This document shows, in pieces, positions 1 through 9,453 of a stretch of 64,000 nt of DNA. Made by a program: the position numbers and the translations under genes. The notes under the pieces were generated by a model that saw only the letters and a program-made list of their open reading frames with translations, was not told where the DNA came from and ran no database searches. The DNA is taken from positions 26,679-90,678 of the forward strand of contig JAEETA010000010.1 of NCBI GenBank assembly GCA_016286555.1. The letters run 5' to 3'. The stretch is from Lachnospiraceae bacterium (lineage in GTDB: Bacteria > Bacillota > Clostridia > Lachnospirales > Lachnospiraceae). Position 1 is the stretch's first letter. Every line of letters begins with the position of its first letter.

Positions 1-417
1 TTCATAGTCCACGGGAGGGACATATCCGGAGACCTCATCCGGGAGACTGCGCTTACGGTAGATGCTCTGTGCCGCGCCCACCTGCATATCCCGCAACTCC
101 ATGGACATGTATTTGTACATCTTGTACTGCAGGAGCTGTTCCACCAGCTCGGCTCTGGGATCCTGCTCCTCTCCCTCCTCATTTACCTCGGGAGGCAGCA
201 GCATCTTGCACTTGATATCCACCAGCGTTGCGGCCATCACCAGGAATTCGCTCATGACGTCCATGTTCTGCTCTTCCATGGCCTTAATGTACTCCAGGTA
301 CTGGTCGGTGATGGTGACGATGGGGATGTCGTAGATGTCTATTTTGTTTTTCTCGATGAGATGCAGGAGGAGGTCCAAAGGCCCCTCAAACACCTCCAGT
401 TTCACGGGAATTGCCAT
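1..417 (-). CDS. scpA: Segregation and condensation protein A (partial, C-terminus beyond left edge)
   Basis: ScpA is the kleisin subunit that bridges the SMC heads, with ScpB, in the bacterial condensin that organises and segregates the chromosome. The visible 139 residues begin MAIPVKLEVFEGPLDLLLHL, the characteristic ScpA N-terminus, followed by the IDIYDIPI and ITDQYLEYI segments. This is the part that forms the helical bundle contacting the SMC neck. The start is the ATG at 417, seven bases below the metallophosphoesterase stop, so the two are co-transcribed. The C-terminal half, which includes the winged helix, lies outside the window; scpB would be expected next. Confidence 0.95.
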   Translation of the reverse strand, partial: MAIPVKLEVFEGPLDLLLHLIEKNKIDIYDIPIVTITDQYLEYIKAMEEQNMDVMSEFLVMAATLVDIKCKMLLPPEVNEEGEEQDPRAELVEQLLQYKMYKYMSMELRDMQVGAAQSIYRKRSLPDEVSGYVPPVDYE

Positions 418-423
418 ATCCTG

Positions 424-1392
424 TCACTCGTCGTCTTTTTTCGCTTTACTCATCATACCCAAATCGTCGTCTTTTTGCAAATCGGTTCCGGGGGTCAGTT
501 CCAGAACGATGAGTTCCCCGGGATTCAGGAAGCGAAAAGGGATGGTGTGGGTTCCCAGGCCTCTGGAAACCAGCATAGTTGTGCCGTTTTTCTCAAATCT
601 CCCCCCATCGTATTTCGGGAAAAAACGGACGTTGGGGGACAGCATTCCCTTCAGACGCCAGCAGGGGCCGTTTTTCTTCTCTCCCCTGTACTCCGGATTT
701 TTCTCATAAAAGGGGATCCGGACAATGCCGCCGTGGACATGACCGGATAGCACCAGATCAGCCTTCCATGCCGCATATTCCTGGAAATAGTCCGGATTGT
801 GGGCCAGAAGGATGTTGTACTCGGTAGGATCAGGCTCTCCCAGGAGATCCATGAGATAGGAAGGCTCCATCTTCGGAATGGTGAGGCGCTTGTAGTAATG
901 CTTGTCGATCTCGGAGCCCCAGACCCGGATGCCGTACTGTTCCAGGCAGGTGCTCTCATTTACCAGGGGAGCGATGCCCACCCGGGACAGGAGGTCAGCA
1001 TAGTCCTTCGCCAGATCCCCGTAAGTCTCCGGATAGAGCTTTGCCCGGTGCTCGTGGTTGCCGTTGCCATAGCAGATGGGAGCAATCTTCGAAAGTTCTG
1101 TCAGGAAAGTCTCCGCCGTCTTTAATTTTTCATGAGGATGGGCCGTCAAAATATCTCCGGCGATAAGGATCAGATCCGGTTCCTCCGCTCTGATCTCCTC
1201 CAGAAGCTTTTCATTTTCCTTCCCAAAACGCTTGTCGTGAAGGTCCGAGACCACTACCGCCCTGCAGGGGGCTTTGATCCGGGAATCCGTCAGCTCCACG
1301 CCGGTGATGACGAAGCGATTGGTGTCGTATAGAAGGATCCAGTAGCAAATGAGGAGAATTGCCAGGAGCACGGCGAATATCAAGTTACTCAT
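424..1392 (-). CDS. Membrane-anchored calcineurin-like metallophosphoesterase
   Basis: This 322-residue protein is a predicted metal-dependent phosphoesterase tethered to the membrane by one N-terminal helix (about residues 4-22), with the catalytic domain probably outside the cytoplasm. The family metal ligands are all present: D50 and H52 in VVSDLHDK, D80 in LIAGDIL, N112-H113 in GNGNHEH, a later LAHNPDYF and the closing GHVHGG. The arrangement resembles YkuE/YpbG-type enzymes, some of which act on UDP-diacylglucosamine or on the cell envelope. The true substrate cannot be told from sequence. It is transcribed into scpA. Confidence 0.85.
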   Translation of the reverse strand: MSNLIFAVLLAILLICYWILLYDTNRFVITGVELTDSRIKAPCRAVVVSDLHDKRFGKENEKLLEEIRAEEPDLILIAGDILTAHPHEKLKTAETFLTELSKIAPICYGNGNHEHRAKLYPETYGDLAKDYADLLSRVGIAPLVNESTCLEQYGIRVWGSEIDKHYYKRLTIPKMEPSYLMDLLGEPDPTEYNILLAHNPDYFQEYAAWKADLVLSGHVHGGIVRIPFYEKNPEYRGEKKNGPCWRLKGMLSPNVRFFPKYDGGRFEKNGTTMLVSRGLGTHTIPFRFLNPGELIVLELTPGTDLQKDDDLGMMSKAKKDDE

Positions 1393-1433
1393 AAAAATAC
1401 TTCCAATAAGGATTTTTCCTTATCATGCTAGAA

Positions 1434-1460
1434 GAGCCCCCGGTAATGTGCCGGGGGCTC
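1434..1460 (-). terminator. Intrinsic terminator downstream of rpsU
   Basis: The arms GAGCCCCCGG (1434-1443) and CCGGGGGCTC (1451-1460) form a perfect 10-bp stem with a 7-base loop. On the minus strand the stem is followed by TCTTCT, a modest U-tract. It lies 11 bases past the rpsU stop and would separate rpsU from the phosphoesterase gene. Confidence 0.75.
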
Positions 1461-1471
1461 GTTGGTAACGC

Positions 1472-1648
1472 TTAGTTATACTTACGCTTTCTAGCAGCCT
1501 CAGACTTCTTCTTACGTCTGACACTGGGCTTCTCGTAATGCTCTCTCTTACGAATCTCCTGCTGGATGCCTGCCTTTGCACAGCTTCTCTTGAAGCGGCG
1601 AAGTGCGCTGTCCAGAGACTCATTCTCTTTTACGATTACGTTCGACAT
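1472..1648 (-). CDS. rpsU: 30S ribosomal protein S21
   Basis: This 58-residue basic protein starts [20 protein letters not shown] and ends in a lysine/arginine-rich tail ([20 protein letters not shown]), which is the S21 family throughout. S21 joins the small subunit platform late and helps initiation by base-pairing near the anti-Shine-Dalgarno region. The start ATG at 1648 follows a GGGAGGG ribosome-binding site. It appears to be a single-gene unit with its own promoter (1724-1752) and terminator (1434-1460). Confidence 0.97.
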   Translation of the reverse strand: MSNVIVKENESLDSALRRFKRSCAKAGIQQEIRKREHYEKPSVRRKKKSEAARKRKYN

Positions 1649-1723
1649 GTGTTTCTACCCTCCCTTCAGTCCCAGAAACAGACTTCTTGGGTTATTTCAG
1701 TTTAGGACAACAGTCCGACCATC

Positions 1724-1752
1724 ATTATACCCATCGGGGGTACATCCGTCAA
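1724..1752 (-). promoter_or_regulatory. Sigma-A type promoter of rpsU
   Basis: On the minus strand TTGACG (1752-1747) and TATAAT (1729-1724) are separated by exactly 17 bases. Transcription would start near 1717, leaving a leader of about 70 bases before the rpsU ATG. Confidence 0.8.
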
Positions 1753-1787
1753 TGACTTTTTTAGAAAGAGGCCGGTCCTGCGGAAAA

Positions 1788-3800
1788 TCAGCACTTAAAG
1801 CCCTTCACATGGTCTCTCAGGGAAGCGGAAATGCTATCCACGGAATCTGCACCGCTGAGCACCTCGTCAGAAGCATTCACCAGGTCGCTGGTGCCTTCCG
1901 CCACGCTGACGATGCCCTGGGCATTCTCTTCCACAGCGATGTCGATGGCGTCGATGCTCTCCTTGATGCTGTCGATGGCGGTTGCAATCTCACCGTTACT
2001 GTCGGAGATCTCGGACATGGACTCGTAGATCTCGTTCAGGGAGCTTACATACTCTGCAATGAGCTGCTTCTTCTCCTCGGAATTCTCGGCGGAGATCTTC
2101 AGCATGATATCGGATACCTGCTCAGCCGCACGGACCAGATCCTCCACAATGCCAAGGATCTCATCGGATACCTGTGCGATATTGCCTGCCATCTCGGAGG
2201 AACTGTTTGCCAGGGAGCCGATCTCACCAGCCACCACGGCGAAGCCTCTGCCGGCTTCTCCTGCTCTGGCTGCCTCGATGGAAGCGTTCAGGGAAAGGAG
2301 GTTGGTCTGGGATGCCACGCCTGCGATGCCCTGGGTCATGGCACGGATCTCTTCCACCTTCTTGGTCTCAGCAATGCGATCGCGAAGGACGCCGATGGCC
2401 TCCTCCAGGCGCTGAGACATGGTGGCATCGTTCCGCTCGATCTCAGCCTTGCGCTTCTCGATCTTCTTCAGGCTTCCCTCGATCTCACGGGTCTTCTCCT
2501 CGGCATCGCCGCTGACCTTTCTGGTAAGAGCGGTGATATCCTCGATCTGTCCGGTCACCTGGGTGGTGGATGCGGAAGTCTCTTCGAAGGTTGCGCTCAT
2601 CTGCTCCATGGTCTCGGAAATGCTGGAAGCATTGCCGGAGGTACGGGCAGCCACACCTTTCAGATTGTCCATATCGCTCATGAGCTGATCGGATGCGGTA
2701 TTCACATCGGAAATGATGCCGCCCATGGCATTCTTCAATTCATTGACAGCACCTACCAGCTGTCCCACTTCATCCTTGGATCTTACGGAAATATCCGTCT
2801 TCAGATCAGCCTTACCCGCCTTGACATCGTCGCTGAGAGCCTTGACCTTCTTGCTGGCTGCGGCGATGGGATTGGCGATGAGGAGACCTGCCAGGATGGA
2901 TACCACGATGGAGGCTGCAATACAGATGCCTGCCACCAGCACGATGTGATTCTTCACGGTATTGGCCTGCTCATCATAGGCTGCCGCGGGAGACACATAG
3001 TACACGGTCCATCCGGAATTGGGAAGGGTCTCACCGGTGACATAGATGAGCGTGCCGTCATAGTCGGGAATGGCATCGGCTTCATCATCCTCCGCCATGC
3101 GTACATAATCCACGGGCAGATCGTCCACATAAAGGAGCTTGTCCACGGTGGACTTAAACTCCGGGTTCGGATGATAGATCACGGATCCGTCAGCGCCTGC
3201 GATGAACAGATAGGAACCGGTATCGCCGTCAGCAGCCACCAGTTCCTCCAGATCGCGGAACAGCACATCCAGGGACATGTCCATGGCTGCCACGCCTTCC
3301 AGGGTATTCACGGAGAAGTAATCCGCTACGGTAATGATGAGTTCACCGCTGCTGGCGTCCACGAAAGGAGAACTGTAATAGGGCGTTCCCTTGTTTGCGG
3401 CCGCGCCGGTGTACCAGACTCTGGTGGTGCCGTCGAAGTCCAGGCCGGGCACCCACTTGGAGCCGTTCAGGAAATCACCGTTGGTCAGCTGCACATAGAC
3501 CATGGATGCGGTCTCGGTGGTTGCGGTGAGACTCTCCAGGCCTTTGATGATGACGGAATTGGGCTTTGCGGAAGGAGCGGAAGCGACTGCCATCTCCGCA
3601 CTCTTAACGGTGGAAACAGCCTCGTTCAGCCAACCTTCGATCACGGCAGCGAAGTACTTGGTCCTGGCATCGTAAGTTGCATCCAGGGAGTCCTCAAAAA
3701 GGGTCTTGGTCTTGCTGTGGGTAGTGTACCCTTCCAGAGCAAGGAGTGCCATGCAAAGAACGGAAATGATCAGAACCAGTTTCACTTTCAGACTTTTCAC
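1788..3800 (-). CDS. Methyl-accepting chemotaxis protein with dCache sensor domain
   Basis: This 670-residue transmembrane chemoreceptor would control a CheA kinase. Domains in order: TM1 (about 7-24), periplasmic-type double Cache domain (about 40-275), TM2 (about 284-308), HAMP (about 308-362) and a cytoplasmic signalling domain whose hairpin tip is near 485-530 ([20 protein letters not shown] and following). The Cache domain carries [10 protein letters not shown] at 126-135 and [10 protein letters not shown] at 141-150. This matches the R-x-WY ... Y-x-D pattern that binds the alpha-amino and carboxyl groups of amino acids in the dCache_1AA family, so the ligand is probably an amino acid (inference). 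The start is a GTG at 3800 behind AGGAGG. No che or flagellar genes are nearby. Confidence 0.93.
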   Translation of the reverse strand: MKSLKVKLVLIISVLCMALLALEGYTTHSKTKTLFEDSLDATYDARTKYFAAVIEGWLNEAVSTVKSAEMAVASAPSAKPNSVIIKGLESLTATTETASMVYVQLTNGDFLNGSKWVPGLDFDGTTRVWYTGAAANKGTPYYSSPFVDASSGELIITVADYFSVNTLEGVAAMDMSLDVLFRDLEELVAADGDTGSYLFIAGADGSVIYHPNPEFKSTVDKLLYVDDLPVDYVRMAEDDEADAIPDYDGTLIYVTGETLPNSGWTVYYVSPAAAYDEQANTVKNHIVLVAGICIAASIVVSILAGLLIANPIAAASKKVKALSDDVKAGKADLKTDISVRSKDEVGQLVGAVNELKNAMGGIISDVNTASDQLMSDMDNLKGVAARTSGNASSISETMEQMSATFEETSASTTQVTGQIEDITALTRKVSGDAEEKTREIEGSLKKIEKRKAEIERNDATMSQRLEEAIGVLRDRIAETKKVEEIRAMTQGIAGVASQTNLLSLNASIEAARAGEAGRGFAVVAGEIGSLANSSSEMAGNIAQVSDEILGIVEDLVRAAEQVSDIMLKISAENSEEKKQLIAEYVSSLNEIYESMSEISDSNGEIATAIDSIKESIDAIDIAVEENAQGIVSVAEGTSDLVNASDEVLSGADSVDSISASLRDHVKGFKC

Positions 3801-3861
3801 AACCTTGAACCTCCTGTTTCGGTAATGTCGGGCAAAGTCTGCCCCTCAAACACCTGTATCC

Positions 3862-3890
3862 ATTATAATATACGAACCGATACGGGAAAA
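3862..3890 (-). promoter_or_regulatory. Possible promoter of the chemoreceptor gene
   Basis: A perfect TATAAT lies at 3867-3862 on the minus strand with a poor -35 (TTTTCC) 17 bases upstream. I found no sigma-28 flagellar-class motif here. Only the -10 is convincing. Confidence 0.45.
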
Positions 3891-3913
3891 TTAAATTTTC
3901 AAGAAATTTGCAC

Positions 3914-6562
3914 TTACAGCATGCCTTCCAGAACGGTTGTGGCTTCCTTTACGGCCTGGGGAATCCCGGCAGGATTCTTACCGCCGGCCTGTGCCATATT
4001 GGGGCAACCGCCGCCGCCACCGCCCACCAGGGCTGCGATGCCCTTGATGAGATTGCCCGCATGGGCACCGGCGTTCACTGCACCGTCGGTTGCCATGGCG
4101 ATCATGTTCACCTTACCATTTTCTTCGGAAAGCAGCACCACAACGCCCTCTCCGATCTTTGCTTTCAGCTGGTCTCCCAGGTCACGCAGCGCGTTCATGG
4201 AAGCACCTTCCACGGAAGTAGCCAGGAGCTTAACGCCCTTTACTTCCACTACATTGTCCAGAGCATTTCCCAGGGAGTCCTGAGCAGCCTTAGCCTTCAG
4301 GGACTCGTTCTCGCTACGCAGCTCCTTTACCTCAGCCATCAGATGCTCCAGGCGATCCTGCAGGGTCTGAGGGGTGGCCTTAACGGTTGCTGCAGCCTTC
4401 TCCAGGTTCTCCTCGATCTGTGCATAATAGGAAAGCACATTGCTGCCGGTGATGGCTTCGATCCTGCGTACGCCTGCTGCGACGCCGCTCTCGGAAAGGA
4501 TCTTGAAGCAGCCGATGGCGGAAGTATTCTTTACATGGGTACCGCCGCACAGCTCGATGGACCAGTCGCCGATGTTGACGACGCGGACCACGTCCGCATA
4601 TTTCTCACCGAAGAGTGCCATAGCACCGGTCTTCTTGGCATCCTCCAGGCTCATTTCCTTCGTGATGACATCCAGACCCAGAGCGATCTTCTCGTTTACG
4701 ATGCGCTCCACTTCCTTCAGCTGCTCTGCGGTCATGGACTGGCCGTAGCTGAAGTCGAAACGGGTTCTGGTATCGTCCTGATAGGAGCCCTGCTGCTCTA
4801 CGCCATCGCCCAGCACTTCTCTCAGAGCTTTCTGCAGAAGGTGGGTAGCGGTATGATTGCTACAGGTCATTCTTCTTTCTTCCGCATCCACGGAAAGCGC
4901 TGCGGCATCCCCAACCACTATGCGGCCGTCCGCCACAGCTCCCACATGACCGATGCGGCCGCCGGGAAGCTTTACGGTTTCATAGACTTCGAAGGTTCCG
5001 TTCGCAGTCTTGATGACACCTCTGTCGCCTTTCTGTCCACCCATGGTAGCGTAGAAAGGAGTCTTACCGGTAATAACGGTGCCTTCCTCTCCCGCCTCCA
5101 GGACTTCCTTCAAAACGGACTCCCCTGCGATGGCCAGAACTTTATCGGAATCGGTGATCCTGTCATATCCGGTAAAGGTGCTGACCAGGGATGCATCCAG
5201 CTTGTCAAAGAGCGCCTGATCGGTGGTTAACTTTGCGGAGAAGTTCTGATTGCTTCTTGCCAGCTCCTTCTGCGCTTTCATTGCCTCGGCAAAGCCCTTC
5301 TCATCCACACCCAGGCCCTGCTCCTCAGCCAGCTCTACGGTGAGCTCGATGGGGAAGCCGAAGGTGTCATACAGATAGAAGGCGGACTTGCCGTCCAGCT
5401 CCTTTGCCTTTTCCGCTTTCTTCTGCTCCAGGATCTTGGAGAACTCCTTCATGCCATTCTCCAGGGTTGCCTCGAAACGGGTGATCTCCTTGCCCAGTTC
5501 CTCCAGCACGAAAGTGCGGTTCTCAGCAAGCAGAGGATAGCCCTCGGAGTAGGTATCGATAAAGATCTCTGCCACTTTCAGCAGGTTCTCCTTCTTCATG
5601 CCCAGGAGTCTGCTGTGACGCACCGCACGACGGATCAGTCTGCGGAGCACATAGCCGGCACCGGTATTGGAAGGAAGAAGCTTTGCGGGATCGCCGATGA
5701 GCATCACGGAAGTACGGGTGTGATCGGCGATGATACGCATGGAACGGGTCTTCTCGGGATCACTGCCGTAGGAAACACCGGAGATCTCCTCGATGTATTT
5801 TACAGCAGGTGCAAAGACGTCGATGCGGTACACATCCTTGGTCCCGTTCAGGAATGCCAGGATACGCTCGAAGCCCCAGCCGGTGTCCACGTTCTTCTGG
5901 GAAAGCTCGGTGAGGTGTCCGTCCTTGTGCTTCTCGTACTGCATAAAGACATCATTTCCGATCTCGGTATACTTGCCGCAGCTGCAACCGGGGCCACAGT
6001 TCGGACCGCAATCCGGTACATCAGCGATGTAGAACATCTCGGAGTCGGGACCACAGGGACCGTACTCCAGTCCCCACCAGTTATCCTCAGCGGGCAGGTA
6101 GTAGACGTTCTCCTTCTTGAAGCCGGAAGCGATGCGGTACTGAGCACCCTCCTCGTCTCTGGGAGCATTCTCATCTCCTGCGAACACGGTGGCAGCCAGA
6201 TGATCGGGATCGAATTCAAAGACCTGGGTCAGCAGCTCATAGCTCCACTGGCAGCGCTCTTTTTTGAAATAATCACCCAGGCTCCAGCTTCCCATCATTT
6301 CAAAGAAGGAAAGGTGGCTCTGGTCACCGATATTGTCCAGGTCGTTGGTACGGACACAGCCCTGGATATTGCAAAGTCTGGTTCCCATGGGATGCTTCTG
6401 TCCCAGGAGGTAAGGCATCAGGGGCTGCATGCCCGCCACATTGAACATGGCTCCGGTGGAGCCGTCGGATACCAGGCTTACTGCGCCTACATCCACATGT
6501 CCTCTTGCCTTGTAGAATTCTTTCCAGGCTTTTCTCAGTTCGTTCGAAGATAACTGTTTCAT
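3914..6562 (-). CDS. alaS: Alanine--tRNA ligase
   Basis: AlaRS charges tRNA-Ala and hydrolyses mischarged Ser- and Gly-tRNA-Ala. The 882 residues match full-length bacterial enzymes. The class II catalytic core runs from the N-terminus (FEMMGSWSLGDYFK near 87-100), with a cysteine-rich zinc insert at 185-197 (CGPNCGPGCSCG). The editing domain follows, with HTATH (near residue 565) and CGGTHV, which hold the editing-site zinc. The C-terminal C-Ala domain ends in a glycine run (GGGGGGCPNMAQAGG). The start at 6562 follows GGAG. No T-box leader is visible, so amino-acid control of this gene is not evident. Confidence 0.97.
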   Translation of the reverse strand: MKQLSSNELRKAWKEFYKARGHVDVGAVSLVSDGSTGAMFNVAGMQPLMPYLLGQKHPMGTRLCNIQGCVRTNDLDNIGDQSHLSFFEMMGSWSLGDYFKKERCQWSYELLTQVFEFDPDHLAATVFAGDENAPRDEEGAQYRIASGFKKENVYYLPAEDNWWGLEYGPCGPDSEMFYIADVPDCGPNCGPGCSCGKYTEIGNDVFMQYEKHKDGHLTELSQKNVDTGWGFERILAFLNGTKDVYRIDVFAPAVKYIEEISGVSYGSDPEKTRSMRIIADHTRTSVMLIGDPAKLLPSNTGAGYVLRRLIRRAVRHSRLLGMKKENLLKVAEIFIDTYSEGYPLLAENRTFVLEELGKEITRFEATLENGMKEFSKILEQKKAEKAKELDGKSAFYLYDTFGFPIELTVELAEEQGLGVDEKGFAEAMKAQKELARSNQNFSAKLTTDQALFDKLDASLVSTFTGYDRITDSDKVLAIAGESVLKEVLEAGEEGTVITGKTPFYATMGGQKGDRGVIKTANGTFEVYETVKLPGGRIGHVGAVADGRIVVGDAAALSVDAEERRMTCSNHTATHLLQKALREVLGDGVEQQGSYQDDTRTRFDFSYGQSMTAEQLKEVERIVNEKIALGLDVITKEMSLEDAKKTGAMALFGEKYADVVRVVNIGDWSIELCGGTHVKNTSAIGCFKILSESGVAAGVRRIEAITGSNVLSYYAQIEENLEKAAATVKATPQTLQDRLEHLMAEVKELRSENESLKAKAAQDSLGNALDNVVEVKGVKLLATSVEGASMNALRDLGDQLKAKIGEGVVVLLSEENGKVNMIAMATDGAVNAGAHAGNLIKGIAALVGGGGGGCPNMAQAGGKNPAGIPQAVKEATTVLEGML

Positions 6563-6584
6563 AGATTCTCCATCCTTATAAATT

Positions 6585-6610
6585 TCCCCGGGACGTTTCA
6601 GCCCCGGGGA
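6585..6610 (-). terminator. Stem-loop between glyS and alaS
   Basis: TCCCCGGG (6585-6592) pairs with CCCGGGGA (6603-6610). On the minus strand the stem is followed by AATTTATAAGG rather than a U-run, so it is at best a weak terminator. It may instead be a processing or attenuation hairpin just ahead of the alaS ribosome-binding site. Confidence 0.4.
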
Positions 6611-6643
6611 GTATTACCGGTTTCACAGCCGGGCATATATTGA

Positions 6644-8047
6644 TTAGAAGTTAAACTTATCCGCAAAGAATGCGTCCAAATCAGCGATGGCCACACGCTC
6701 CTGCTCCATGGAATCACGGAAGCGAACGGTGACACAGCCGTCGGTTTCGGACTCGAAATCGTAGGTAACGCAGAAAGGAGTACCGATCTCGTCCTGACGG
6801 CGATAACGCTTACCGATGTTGCCACGGTCGTCAAACTCGCAATTGTACTTCTTGGAAAGCTGTGCGTAGATCTTCTCAGCACCCTCATCCAGCTTCTTGG
6901 AAAGAGGCAGCACGCCGATCTTCACGGGTGCCAGAGCGGGATGGAAGCGAAGGACGGTACGCATATCGGGCTTCTCCTCGGTGCCCAGATTTTCCTCGTC
7001 GTATGCTGCGCAGAGGAATGCCAGGACCACACGGTCAGCGCCCAGACTGGGCTCGATGACATAAGGCACATAGCGCTCATTGGTCTCGTCGTCAAAGTAG
7101 CTCAGGTCTTCCTTGGAAGTGTTGATGTGCTGGGTCAGATCGTAATCGGTACGATCCGCAATGCCCCAAAGCTCGCCCCAGCCGAAGGGGAACAGGAACT
7201 CGATGTCCGTGGTGCCCTTGGAATAGAATGCCAGCTCTGCGGGATCGTGATCACGGAGTCTCATCTCATCCTCCTTGATACCCAGGGAGATGAGCCAGTC
7301 TCTGCAGAAGCCTCTCCAGTACTCGAACCACTCCAGATCCGTGCCGGGCTTGCAGAAGAACTCCAGCTCCATCTGCTCAAACTCTCTGGTACGGAAGGTG
7401 AAGTTACCGGGAGTGATCTCGTTACGGAAGGACTTACCGATCTGGCCGATGCCAAAGGGAACCTTCTTACGGGAGGTACGCTGCACATTCTTGAAGTTGA
7501 CAAAGATACCCTGTGCGGTCTCAGGACGCAGATAAACGGTATTTTTCGCATCCTCGGTAACGCCCTGGAAGGTCTTGAACATCAGGTTGAACTGACGAAT
7601 GTCGGTGAAATTGTGCTTGCCGCAGGTCGGGCAGGGAACGGAATGCTCACGGATGAATGCCATCATCTCCTCCTGGGAGTAGGCATCGATGGGCTTCTCC
7701 AGGGTAATGCCCTGCTCAGCCGCATAGTCCTCGATGAGCTTGTCCGCACGGAAACGCTCATGGCACTCCTTACAATCCATCAGAGGATCGGAAAAGCCGC
7801 CCAGATGACCGCTGGCCACCCAGGTCTGGGGATTCATGAGGATCGCGCAGTCCACGCCTACGTTGTAGGGGCTCTCCTGCACGAATTTCTGCCACCATGC
7901 ACGCTTGACATTGTTCTTCAACTCCACACCCAGATTACCGTAATCCCAGGTGTTTGCCAGTCCGCCGTAGATCTCGGAACCGGGATAAACGAAGCCTCTG
8001 CCCTTTGCAAGTGTTACGATCTTTTCCATTGTCTTTTCTACTGCCAT
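6644..8047 (-). CDS. glyS: Glycine--tRNA ligase, homodimeric (eukaryotic/archaeal-like) type
   Basis: This 467-residue class II synthetase is of the single-chain alpha2 type, not the two-gene alpha2beta2 form. It opens [20 protein letters not shown] and continues with motif 1 near [14 protein letters not shown]. Motif 2 is in the [20 protein letters not shown] stretch, and motif 3 is around [14 protein letters not shown]. The C-terminal anticodon-binding domain contains [10 protein letters not shown] and [15 protein letters not shown]. The ATG at 8047 was chosen over an upstream in-frame codon because AAAGGAG lies 8 bases before it. It is transcribed toward alaS, 81 bases away. Confidence 0.96.
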   Translation of the reverse strand: MAVEKTMEKIVTLAKGRGFVYPGSEIYGGLANTWDYGNLGVELKNNVKRAWWQKFVQESPYNVGVDCAILMNPQTWVASGHLGGFSDPLMDCKECHERFRADKLIEDYAAEQGITLEKPIDAYSQEEMMAFIREHSVPCPTCGKHNFTDIRQFNLMFKTFQGVTEDAKNTVYLRPETAQGIFVNFKNVQRTSRKKVPFGIGQIGKSFRNEITPGNFTFRTREFEQMELEFFCKPGTDLEWFEYWRGFCRDWLISLGIKEDEMRLRDHDPAELAFYSKGTTDIEFLFPFGWGELWGIADRTDYDLTQHINTSKEDLSYFDDETNERYVPYVIEPSLGADRVVLAFLCAAYDEENLGTEEKPDMRTVLRFHPALAPVKIGVLPLSKKLDEGAEKIYAQLSKKYNCEFDDRGNIGKRYRRQDEIGTPFCVTYDFESETDGCVTVRFRDSMEQERVAIADLDAFFADKFNF

Positions 8048-8109
8048 AAGTTCTCCTTTCGCTACCCTGAGGGCTGCGGTTTTATTCTTAATCAATTTTC
8101 GGGACTATA

Positions 8110-8736
8110 TTACTGCTTCAGAATGATGATGGCGTAATCTCCGCCGTAATTCATGGTGCTGCAGTAATCTCCGGACTCTCCGGACACCCAGAAGATGCCG
8201 TCGGACACATAATCCGCAGCATAGGGGCCCATAACAGCGCCCTGCAGATTGGTCACGATAACCATCCGGTCGGAATTGTTCTTGTAAATGTCACTTCCGG
8301 AAACAATGCTTCCGCCCTTGACTGCAGTGAAAAGGGATCCGGAAATATCAAATCCCGCAAGAGATGCCTGGGTCACGGTACCGTAGAACACCTTGGTTCC
8401 GGTGAGCTTCTCACAGTAACCGGCGCCGGAGAAGGTGTAGGGCAGGAATACCTGTCCCGAAGCGGGATCGTAGAGATATTCTCCGAGGCTGACGGGGGTT
8501 CCGCCCACCTGGGAATTAAACTCGCTGATCTCCTGTCTGGCCATGGACACCAGCTCGTCCACATTGTAGTAGGACTGATCCAGCACACCGCCCATGTCGT
8601 AGCGCACCTCTCCGCTCTCGGAGATGATGATGGATGAAAGATTATCGGGATGGGGCTGGTTGTTCACCTTACCGCATCCTGTCAGCGTCAGGACCGCAAG
8701 AGCGATCGCAGACAGCAAAACGAATGATTTTTTCAC
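8110..8736 (-). CDS. Predicted lipoprotein, unknown function
   Basis: This 208-residue exported protein has a classical lipoprotein signal: a basic start, a hydrophobic stretch (SFVLLSAIALAVLTL) and the lipobox LTGC with cysteine at residue 21, so it should be anchored to the outer face of the membrane. The mature part is rich in glycine, serine and tyrosine, with no domain I recognise. The start is GTG at 8736 behind AGGAGG. It lies 62 bases upstream of glyS and may feed into it. The role is not assignable from sequence. Confidence 0.75.
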   Translation of the reverse strand: MKKSFVLLSAIALAVLTLTGCGKVNNQPHPDNLSSIIISESGEVRYDMGGVLDQSYYNVDELVSMARQEISEFNSQVGGTPVSLGEYLYDPASGQVFLPYTFSGAGYCEKLTGTKVFYGTVTQASLAGFDISGSLFTAVKGGSIVSGSDIYKNNSDRMVIVTNLQGAVMGPYAADYVSDGIFWVSGESGDYCSTMNYGGDYAIIILKQ

Positions 8737-8752
8737 AATAGCCTCCTAAAGT

Positions 8753-8774
8753 TTTTTTGCTATACAGCAAAAAA
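8753..8774. terminator. Bidirectional-looking terminator between recO and the lipoprotein gene
   Basis: TTTTTTGCT (8753-8761) and AGCAAAAAA (8766-8774) form a 9-bp stem with a 4-base loop whose outer arms are T- and A-runs, so it can supply a U-tract in either direction. It lies 22 bases past the recO stop. Confidence 0.55.
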
Positions 8775-8796
8775 CCTGCGCATAATCTGAAATATT

Positions 8797-9453
8797 TTAG
8801 CACAGGGTATTCAGTATTTCAAGGCTTTTGAAGGTACGATCCATGTAACGTCTGCAGTACAGGTTCGCGATCTCCTGCAGCTCTGCCAGGGCTTTTTCCG
8901 AGAGGGAAAAGGAATAGATCCGGTCCGGCGGGCAGGTGCCGATAAAGTCCAGGGCGTGTCTGGTGCCGTCCAGAAGCGGTCTGTCCGTGGGAGCCCCGGG
9001 ATATTCACCGTTAATGGCGATGGCTTTCAGCTCGTACACACTGCGGACGAAGGTGTTGTCGAAGACATCACTGGAAAGAGCTCTCAGGCTCTGGTACAGC
9101 AGCGCCAGCAGATCTCTGTCATCATCATTTTCTCTGCCGTAATAATCCGCGATCTCCGCAAAATAAGCGGCGTAGGCAGCTGCCTCCACATCGGTGCGCA
9201 GCTCCTCGAAATAATTGGTGATCTCCAGGTCCGAAAGGGTATAGGAATCCCGGCCCGCATAGAGCCGGAACTTACCGAAAGCGAAGGTACAGGTTCCGGC
9301 GGAAAAACGGGATCCGTTCTTCCGGGCGCCTCTGGCAAAGGCTCCCAGCTTCCCCCGGTCGCTGGTGAGGATGGTGATCCTCCGGTCGCTCTCTCCCACC
9401 GGCTGAGCTTTCAGCACCATGCCGGTCACATTGATAAAATCTTCACCCGTCAT
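8797..9453 (-). CDS. recO: DNA repair protein RecO (short form lacking the zinc motif)
   Basis: RecO loads RecA onto SSB-coated DNA with RecR and anneals complementary strands. The N-terminal OB fold is clear (VTGMVLKAQPVGESDRRITI, then GKLGAFARGARKNGSRF), followed by the helical domain. At 218 residues it is shorter than the usual 240-250. The zinc-binding CxxC pair normally found in the C-terminal half is absent; that region reads NGEYPGAPTDRPLLDGTRHA. Its ATG overlaps the era stop by one base (TGATG), so translation is probably coupled. Confidence 0.88.
   Translation of the reverse strand: MTGEDFINVTGMVLKAQPVGESDRRITILTSDRGKLGAFARGARKNGSRFSAGTCTFAFGKFRLYAGRDSYTLSDLEITNYFEELRTDVEAAAYAAYFAEIADYYGRENDDDRDLLALLYQSLRALSSDVFDNTFVRSVYELKAIAINGEYPGAPTDRPLLDGTRHALDFIGTCPPDRIYSFSLSEKALAELQEIANLYCRRYMDRTFKSLEILNTLC

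Noticed and set aside
1423..1623. 66-codon frame overlapping rpsU in another frame
   Set aside because: The real 58-residue S21 coding sequence at 1472-1648 has the ribosome-binding site, promoter and family match.
1566..4283. 905-codon open frame on the plus strand
   Set aside because: It lies antisense to the chemoreceptor and the alaS 3' end, lacks a ribosome-binding site, and its translation has no recognisable domain. The minus-strand genes have clear family motifs, so this is a codon-bias shadow.
6563..6643. T-box riboswitch before alaS (and before glyS, 8048-8109)
   Set aside because: Both gaps are under 85 bases and no AGGGTGGnACCGCG-like T-box sequence is present.
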